From: Symbiodinium natans
Lineage: Eukaryota > Sar > Dinophyceae > Suessiales > Symbiodiniaceae
Length of the DNA stretch: 22,500 nt
Assembly (NCBI GenBank): GCA_905221605.1
Contig: CAJNDS010002212.1
Location: forward strand, 520,966 to 543,465
Direction of reading: 5' to 3'
Part shown: positions 1 to 6,700 of the stretch, piece after piece
Layout of the letters: every line of letters starts with the position of its first letter
How positions within the stretch are numbered: position 1 is the stretch's first letter
Made by a program: the position numbers and the translations under genes
Notes under the pieces: generated by a model
Told to the model about the DNA's origin: nothing
The model's database searches: none
Seen by the model: the letters and a program-made list of their open reading frames with translations, nothing else

Positions 1-22
1 TGAACTACTAACGCTAGGGACC

Positions 23-138
23 CTAAGCCCTCAAGTCCTGTGTAATGTAGGTCTTGACGTCCCTTGCGCCAGCTCCCAGTTTACCACCTTCCACAATCAC
101 AGCAGCCACCAAACCTCCCAAACCAGCGTGCAGGAAAA
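23..138 (-). CDS. C-terminal exon of an unrecognised gene
   Basis: An open minus-strand segment ends at a TAG at 23-25. It can be read upstream to 163, where an in-frame TGA (164-166) closes it. Possible acceptors are the AG at 139-140 (exon from 138) or at 115-116 (exon from 114). The peptide is rich in Gly, Ala and Val (it contains GGLVAAVIVEGGKLGAGA) and ends ITQDLRA. The family is not recognised. It lies downstream of the phosphatase gene on the same strand. A telomeric tract at 271-334, CCCTAAA in the sense direction, precedes it as expected for an internal or terminal exon here. The unique island 335-440 may hold the preceding exon, but two frames stay open there and I could not choose between them. 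Confidence 0.4.
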
Positions 139-270
139 CTCCAAAACGCACCCCCACGAAAAATCATGAGACATCACGGCTCACCCCAATGAATGGCAAA
201 GGGCCAAGGCGCGCCACCCATTCCAAATAGATCTGAGGTATCCCAACAAGCCCACCACGGCTTCAACAAG

Positions 271-460
271 GTTTAGGGTTTAGGGTTTAGGGTTTAGGGT
301 TTAGGGTTTAGGGTTTAGGGTTTAGGGTTTAGGGCTTGGGGTCAAGAGGCTCCACAAGGCACCGAAGAAAGGGGCCGACCGAAAGGGGCCTGCCTCGCAA
401 GATCAAGAAGGCCCCAAAACTTCCTCGTGACTAGTAGGGAATTAGGGTTTAGGGTTTAGG
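271..460 (+). repeat. Two telomeric tracts (TTTAGGG)n, 271-334 and 441-460
   Basis: The first has about nine TTTAGGG units, the second about three. On the minus strand both read CCCTAAA and lie upstream of the exon at 23-138, probably inside introns of that gene. The 106-base island between them is described under that exon. Confidence 0.9.
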
Positions 461-487
461 GCTTATACCCTTGAAGGGATTATATAA

Positions 488-521
488 GGTACCTCATTCC
501 CTCATTCCCCACTAGCCAACA
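488..521. repeat. Dispersed 35-base motif, copy 1
   Basis: The stretch begins ggtacctcattccctcatt and continues to ...gccaacagt. Related copies lie at 11758-11790 (first half) and 17124-17158 (second half, ending cgagccaacagt). It sits in the spacer downstream of the phosphatase stop codon. Its function is unknown. Confidence 0.5.
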
Positions 522-595
522 GTCAGCGAAAGACATGCGAAAGTCCCAAACGTCCCAACAGGCCTACGTTCGCCCAAAACCCGTCCCCAAACCCC

Positions 596-684
596 AAACC
601 CTAAGCAACTCTAAACCCTAAACCCTAAACCCTAAACCCTAAACCCTAAACCCTAAACCCTGAACCCTGAACCCTAAACCCCAA
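596..684 (-). repeat. Telomeric tract (CCCTAAA)n downstream of the phosphatase gene
   Basis: There are about ten units with CCCTGAA and CCCCAAA variants at the right end. It follows the stop codon of the phosphatase (721-723) by about 37 bases and reads TTTAGGG in the sense of that gene. Confidence 0.9.
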
Positions 685-720
685 ACAGACAGTTTCGGAA
701 CCAAGAAGCCCTAAACCCTG

Positions 721-3700
721 TCATGTGACCCAGGCCTTGTAGCCCGGGAAGCTGGCCCGGCAGATGGCCGCGGAGATGGAATGATCTGGCATCCCAAAGC
801 CCTGGGACAGCATTCCATGGGGCTCTTAGGCTTTAGGGTTCTTTAGGGTTTAGGGTTTAGGGTTTAGGGTTTAGGGTTTAGGGTTTAGGGTTTAGGGTTT
901 AGGGTTTAGGGTTTAGGGTTTAGGGTTTAGGGTTTAGGGCAACCCTAAACCCTGAATGCCAGGATAAACTTAGATAAATTTCGAACCTACGGCTTCGATG
1001 GGCTTACAAATTAAGCTTGGCGGGCCCAAGAGCACTGACAAATGTGACTTGTGCTTATCCCAATCCCGACGTGCGGAGGGCCCCTCCCTACACCAAGTCC
1101 CCTAAACCCTAAACCCTAAACCCTAAACCCTAAACCCTAAACCCTAAACCCTAAACCCTAAACCCCTAAACCCCAAACCCTAAACCCCGTCACCCCAAGG
1201 CTAAACCGAAACCCGCTCCTAAGCTGGCGCAAGCTGTCGTTCAATCTTCTCCCCAAAACTCGGGACACAGCCTCCTTGCTTCAATTTCTACGAGCCCTAA
1301 ACTAGTTCATGGTTGGGATAGTACTAAAATTTTAAGATTATATTCCTTATTGGGTTTAAGTACCCTTAAAAATGTAAAATGTTACCCAACTACGACAAAG
1401 TAAAAGGCCAACAAAAAAAAGCTAATCGAAGGCTTTCTGGGAGGCTTCCGTTCAAGCCAGGGGCTCCCTAAACCCTAAACCCTAAACCCTAAACCCTAAA
1501 CCCTAAACCTCCCACAGGGAATTGGGAGTCAGGAACTCGTGCCTTACTGTGCCCGTAGATCTCAATCTCCTTGGACTCATCATCGCGCCTTTGTGGGAAA
1601 AGCCGCGGAAAGTGTGCATGTGTTTAGGGTTTAGGGTTAGGGTTTAGGGTCTAGGGTTTAGGGTTTAGGGTTTGGGGTTTAGGGTTTAGGGTTTAGGGTT
1701 TAGGGTAATCATCCATGCCCCCAGACAGAGTAGAACATGACTCGAGTGCGGGAGCGCATGCACATGAAGCATCCACGCGTCCACGGATCGAGTCAGCTCC
1801 GTTGCCATGCTGTTCGGTCAAGTTGCAAGTGCTTACGCAGTTGAGGGCACCGCCGGATTCGGCCACCACCAGGGATCTCATACTGCAGGCCCTTGTCTCG
1901 CAAGGCCTTCAAATAGCAGTGGCTCTTTCGTCTTTACACACCGCGTGGCTTGAAGCACGCGCAGGGATAGGATGTATGGAATGTAAGGAGCACTTTATCA
2001 GGTTCTACTGGATGTCTACAACATCCCTCAGCAATGTCGATGCATGACGCGGCCAAGCAACTTTGCAACCACCATTCAATGGCCTTTTGGTCTTCTTCGC
2101 CTCCCACAGTCCTGGTAGCTGTTTCCGACTTGTCACGCATGCGCACCCATGCTGGATGGACCAGGACACTGTCTCGCAGCTCGTTGAAGGCAATAGCTGC
2201 CAAGCTCAGGATGTGGGTGAGTCTCTCAAGTATGGTCCCTTCTTGGCTACCCGAGCTACACGACCCGTACTAAAACAAGAACCTCAACAAGGGACCGTGC
2301 TTCAGAGAACCCCCCCCCACCCCCTCTGATATGCGACGCCGAATGGAATTAGCTTTCGTTGATGAAGCGCTTGGCCACATTCTGGATCAACTCTGCCCAA
2401 ATCTCAGACTTGCTCCGGCCGCCGGTCTTGATGGAAAACCCCTCCTGTAGCAGAAATATCTACTCGTGGGAGCAAGAACAAGAAGCGCTTACAAGGGTGG
2501 GATTCAGCAGTGGGTTCAGGGATTAGGGATTTTGGGATTGCTTCCACTGTGCTACAGTGCTTCCCGTTTTTCAAGCTACCATGAGCCCGGCCTGGGCAAT
2601 GTATGCCCGCAAATCCGCCAGCTTGGAGGTCGAGCTCAAGTCTTCGAGCCGGAGTCTCGCGCGCGGCTGCGCAGGCTGCGCGGGCTCCGCGGGCTCCGCG
2701 GGCTGCGCGGGCTGAGCCGGCTGAGCAGGCTGCGCGGGCTGCGCAGACTCAGGCCGCGCGGCCTGGGAATTCCGCGCAAATCGGCGATCCCAGTCTTGAA
2801 AGGGATCCTCTTGGGCATCGAGGGAGGGGGCCTTGGACTCCTTGGGCAGAAGGGCTGACATGGCCTCAAAGGGAAGAGGATTGCCCATGGCCACCCAAAC
2901 CAGCAAGCCTCCGGCTCCAGCTGCCACCAGGGAGGCCACAAAGGAGATGGCCGTCGCCGCCACGAAGTTGGCGGCCAGCAGAGGCACCAGGAGAAGCCCG
3001 GCCACCGCGATTGCGCTGATCCTATACTCCCCTTATAGAACCTTAATACAAAGATTCTTTTTCATACCCTCTTGGGTTTTTGTATGAACAAAATAAAGAA
3101 TAATTCCCAAGAGGAATATAGGATCATCAGGGGAAGGGCCACACTGAAGTAGAGCAGCCCCACGACACTCCCAGCAAGGAGGAGGGACCACCAGAGAGCA
3201 GCCGAGCCCACGACGAGGGCGGGCGCGAAGGCGATCAGGCCAATCACAGCAGCCGCAGCAAAAGGCAGGACTCCGGCGAGAGGATCCTCGCCTTCAGGGG
3301 GCTCGCGCGCTGGCTCACGGGCGCTTCGTGCGACGGGGCTTCGTCTCGCAAGCAAAGCTGCCACGACGGAGACGGATAATCTGGGTAAGGCATGCCTCAA
3401 ACCTGCTCTCTTCTGAGATGTTTGGGGAAGATCGGCGGCAGTGCAGGGAAAGACTCCCCTCCAGCAGCTTGTCTGCGGTCGGAGGGTAGGTCGGGCCAAG
3501 CTGCGCCATCTCGGCTCCATGTCATCTACAACGTGCTCCTCACGGGCTCGAGCATTCAAGCTTCAGTTCCACATGCCTTCTCCTAAAGGACTAAAGGAGG
3601 GTAAGCCCTCAACCCTAAAGCCTATACTTGGGGGGTTTATCTGCTACTAGGATTAAAGGTCCTTTCCGTCCAAGGATTCCGTTGAGATAGGTTTAGGGAC

Positions 3701-6700
3701 ACAAAGTGTCCCATGTACCCCCTTGAACCCGAGACCAAGATGGCTCCGGACGGGAGCTGAAGCCACAGGATGTCGGGTAAACCCCTAAACCCCTAAATCC
3801 CGGGAACCCCTAAAGCTCCCAAAGCCCCTAACCCCTAAAGCCAGCCTAACAAGCCCCTTCAAACCCCCAAACGCCAAACAACCCCAAAAGCTAACCCTAA
3901 ACCCTAAACCCTAAACCCTAACCCTAAACCCTAAACCCTAATTAAACCCTAAACCCTAAACCCTAAACTCCCATAAACCAAGTTTGGGTGCACCTGGCAT
4001 AGCAGCTCCGCCACATCGGCATGGTAGGAGCCAGGGGCTGAGCGAACGATAACCTCGGAGCTTTTGGGAGATTGGTTTAGGGTTTAGGGTTTAGGGTTTA
4101 GGGTTTAGGGTTTAGGGTTTAGGGTTTAGGGGGTCTTTTCCCACACTGGGGAGGGGGGGGGGGGGTTCTCACTCGTAAGACCCCTACATAGACTTGGAAG
4201 CCCCTTCTTAACGGGACTCCCCCAAAAGGGACGTTTCAGGCATCTATGGTCTCCGAGTTGCAGCTGATTAAGCCGATGGTGGGCTGCATATAACCAGCAC
4301 TTCTCATGCAGATGCGGTTTATGGGGTGCAGCAATGGCAGCTGAGTTTGGGGTCTAGGGCCGGTTTAGGATCCACTATGCAGAATTACGGGTTGTGGGTT
4401 GTGGGACTCACAACTAACTGGAATCTTGAAAGGCTGGCAGAATTTTCCTGACGAGCTCACGCTCGGGTGATAGAACTTTCTGACTACGCTCAAGCTCACC
4501 TTGAGCAGTAAGTTTCGAGTAGTGCTCGCAAGCATTCCTTCTAGGAAGGCTTCTACTTGGTGACACTGCGGCACTGTTAGCGGGAAGCTTTGCCCTCGCT
4601 TCAGTTCGTCTCACCAGAGGCCGCGTTCGCGGGTTGCGGAGAGCTGGTGCAGTCTGGTGCCTCACAGCTCCGAAAAGGGGAGAGGACTAGGGCTCGAGCA
4701 CTCGAACCCGCTTCTTTCTAAGACACCTCCCCCGAAACCCTATACACCCTAAACCCTAAACCCAAAACCCTAAACCCTAAACCCTAAACTCCGAATTGCA
4801 GCCCAGGCACGGCGTCATCTTGGTGCCAGCCACCTGGTCACCGAGATGTTTTGATTGTCTGTGCATGGATTTGCTGACAACTGAGCTGATGGCTCTTGCC
4901 AACGCGCACATGCAGGTCCCGGCCTCTACGTGCGCTTGCGTCCTTTTTTGGACTTCGATGCCTTGGGACGGTTGCCCAACAAATGCGGGAGGCTTTGAGG
5001 GGCCGAGGAAGACGATGGTTCCTCTTGTGACTGTTCTGGATGGCAGGGGCTTGCCGGTACTGGTACCTCAGATATGTCGGCCCAGGAGGGGCGTGGAGGT
5101 TTTGGGGGCGCCATGGCGGGGGAGTCGAGAATGGGTCCAGGCAGCTTGGGGGCGGCTGCGGGAGGCGGCGGGGGGTGCATGAAGGCAGGTACTGGTGCGG
5201 AAGGTGGAGGGGCGTTAATGAAGGCAGTCACTGGTGCTGGGGCTGGTGGTGCTTGAAAGCAGGGAACTTGAATTTGGAACTGTGGTGGAACTGGCGGTTG
5301 CCACGGGACCGGCTGGTAGCTCAAGCCTGGGCTGACTGCGAAGCAGTTCATCACGAAGAATTGTTGAAGTGGCGGTGGCCAGCAGAACTGGCCCTGCATT
5401 GGAGGTTGCGGGGTGAATTGCTGCGGTGGCGGTGGTGGTGGGTGTGGCCAGTAGCACTGATGCTGCGTGGCTGGGGCTGGGGTAAATTGGAGGGGTCCAG
5501 GTGGCCACGGCGCCAGCGGATGCGCAAAGTTCGCCCACCACTCGGGTGGGGGTGCCAAGCCGCCCCGATAATGTGGGCCATAGACAGCCTGCTCCCCGAC
5601 AAAGGCCGGGGGCAGCTGCACGACCGTCACCGACGCATCTGCGGTATCCATGGTCTCCGAGCTGCAGCTGATTAAGCCGATGGTGGGCTGCATATAACCA
5701 GCACTTCTCATGCAGATGCGGTTTATGGGGTGCAGCAACGGCAGCTGAGTTTGGGGTTTAGGGCCGGTTTAGGATCCGTTATGTACAATTACGGGTTGTG
5801 GGATTCACAACTAACTGGAATCTTGAAAGGCTGGCAGAATTTTCCTGACGAGCTCACGCTCGGGTGATAGAACTTTCTGACTACGCTCAAGCTCACCTTG
5901 AGCAGTAAGTTTCGAGTAGTGCTCGCAAGCATTCCTTCTAGGAAGGCTTCTACTTGGTGACACTGCGGCACTGTTAGCGGGAAGCTTTGCCCTCGCTTCA
6001 GTTCGTCTCACCAGTGGCCACGTTCGCGGGTTGCGGAGAGCCGGTGCAGTCTGGTGCCTCACAGCTCCGAAAAGGGGAGAGGAGACAAGGGCTCGAAGAA
6101 CTCGAACCCGCTTCTTTCTAAGACACCTCCCCCGAAACCCTATACACCCTAAACCCTAAACCCGAAACCCTAAACCCCGAATTGCAGCCCAGGCACGGCG
6201 TCATCTTGGTGCCAGCCACCTGGTCACCGAGATGTTTTGATTGTCTGTGCATGGATTTGCTGACAACTGAGCTGATGGCTCTTGCCAACGCGCACATGCA
6301 GGTCCCAGCCTCTACGTGCGCTTGCGTCCTTTTTTGGACTTCGATGCCTTGGGACGGTTGCCCAACAAGTGCGGGAGGCTCTGAGGAGCCGAGGAAGACG
6401 ATGGTTCCTCTTGTGACTGTTCTGGATGGCAGGGGCTTGCCGGTACTGGTACCTCAGATATGTCGGCCCAGGAGGGGCGTGGAGGTTTTGGGGGCGCCAT
6501 GGCGGGGGAGTCGAGAATGGGTCCAGGCAGCTTGGGGGCGGCTGCGGGAGGCGGCGGGGGGTGCATGAAGGCAGGTACTGGTGCGGAAGGTGGAGGGGCG
6601 TTAATGAAGGCAGTCACTGGTGCTGGGGCTGGTGGTGCTTGAAAGCAGGGAACTTGAATTTGGAACTGTGGTGGAACTGGCGGTTGCCACGGGACCGGCT

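Noticed and set aside
271-954. A true chromosome end
   Set aside because: Telomeric tracts occur throughout the window in both orientations with genes between them, so these are interstitial.
2466-3019. Plus-strand ORFs rich in Leu-Arg-Gly and Ala-Arg
   Set aside because: They mirror the Ala-Gln-Pro coding repeat of the minus-strand membrane protein.
4560-4740. A tRNA or small RNA in the array spacer
   Set aside because: cgaacccg-like stretches recall a T arm, but no cloverleaf can be formed and the segment is simply repeated with the array unit.
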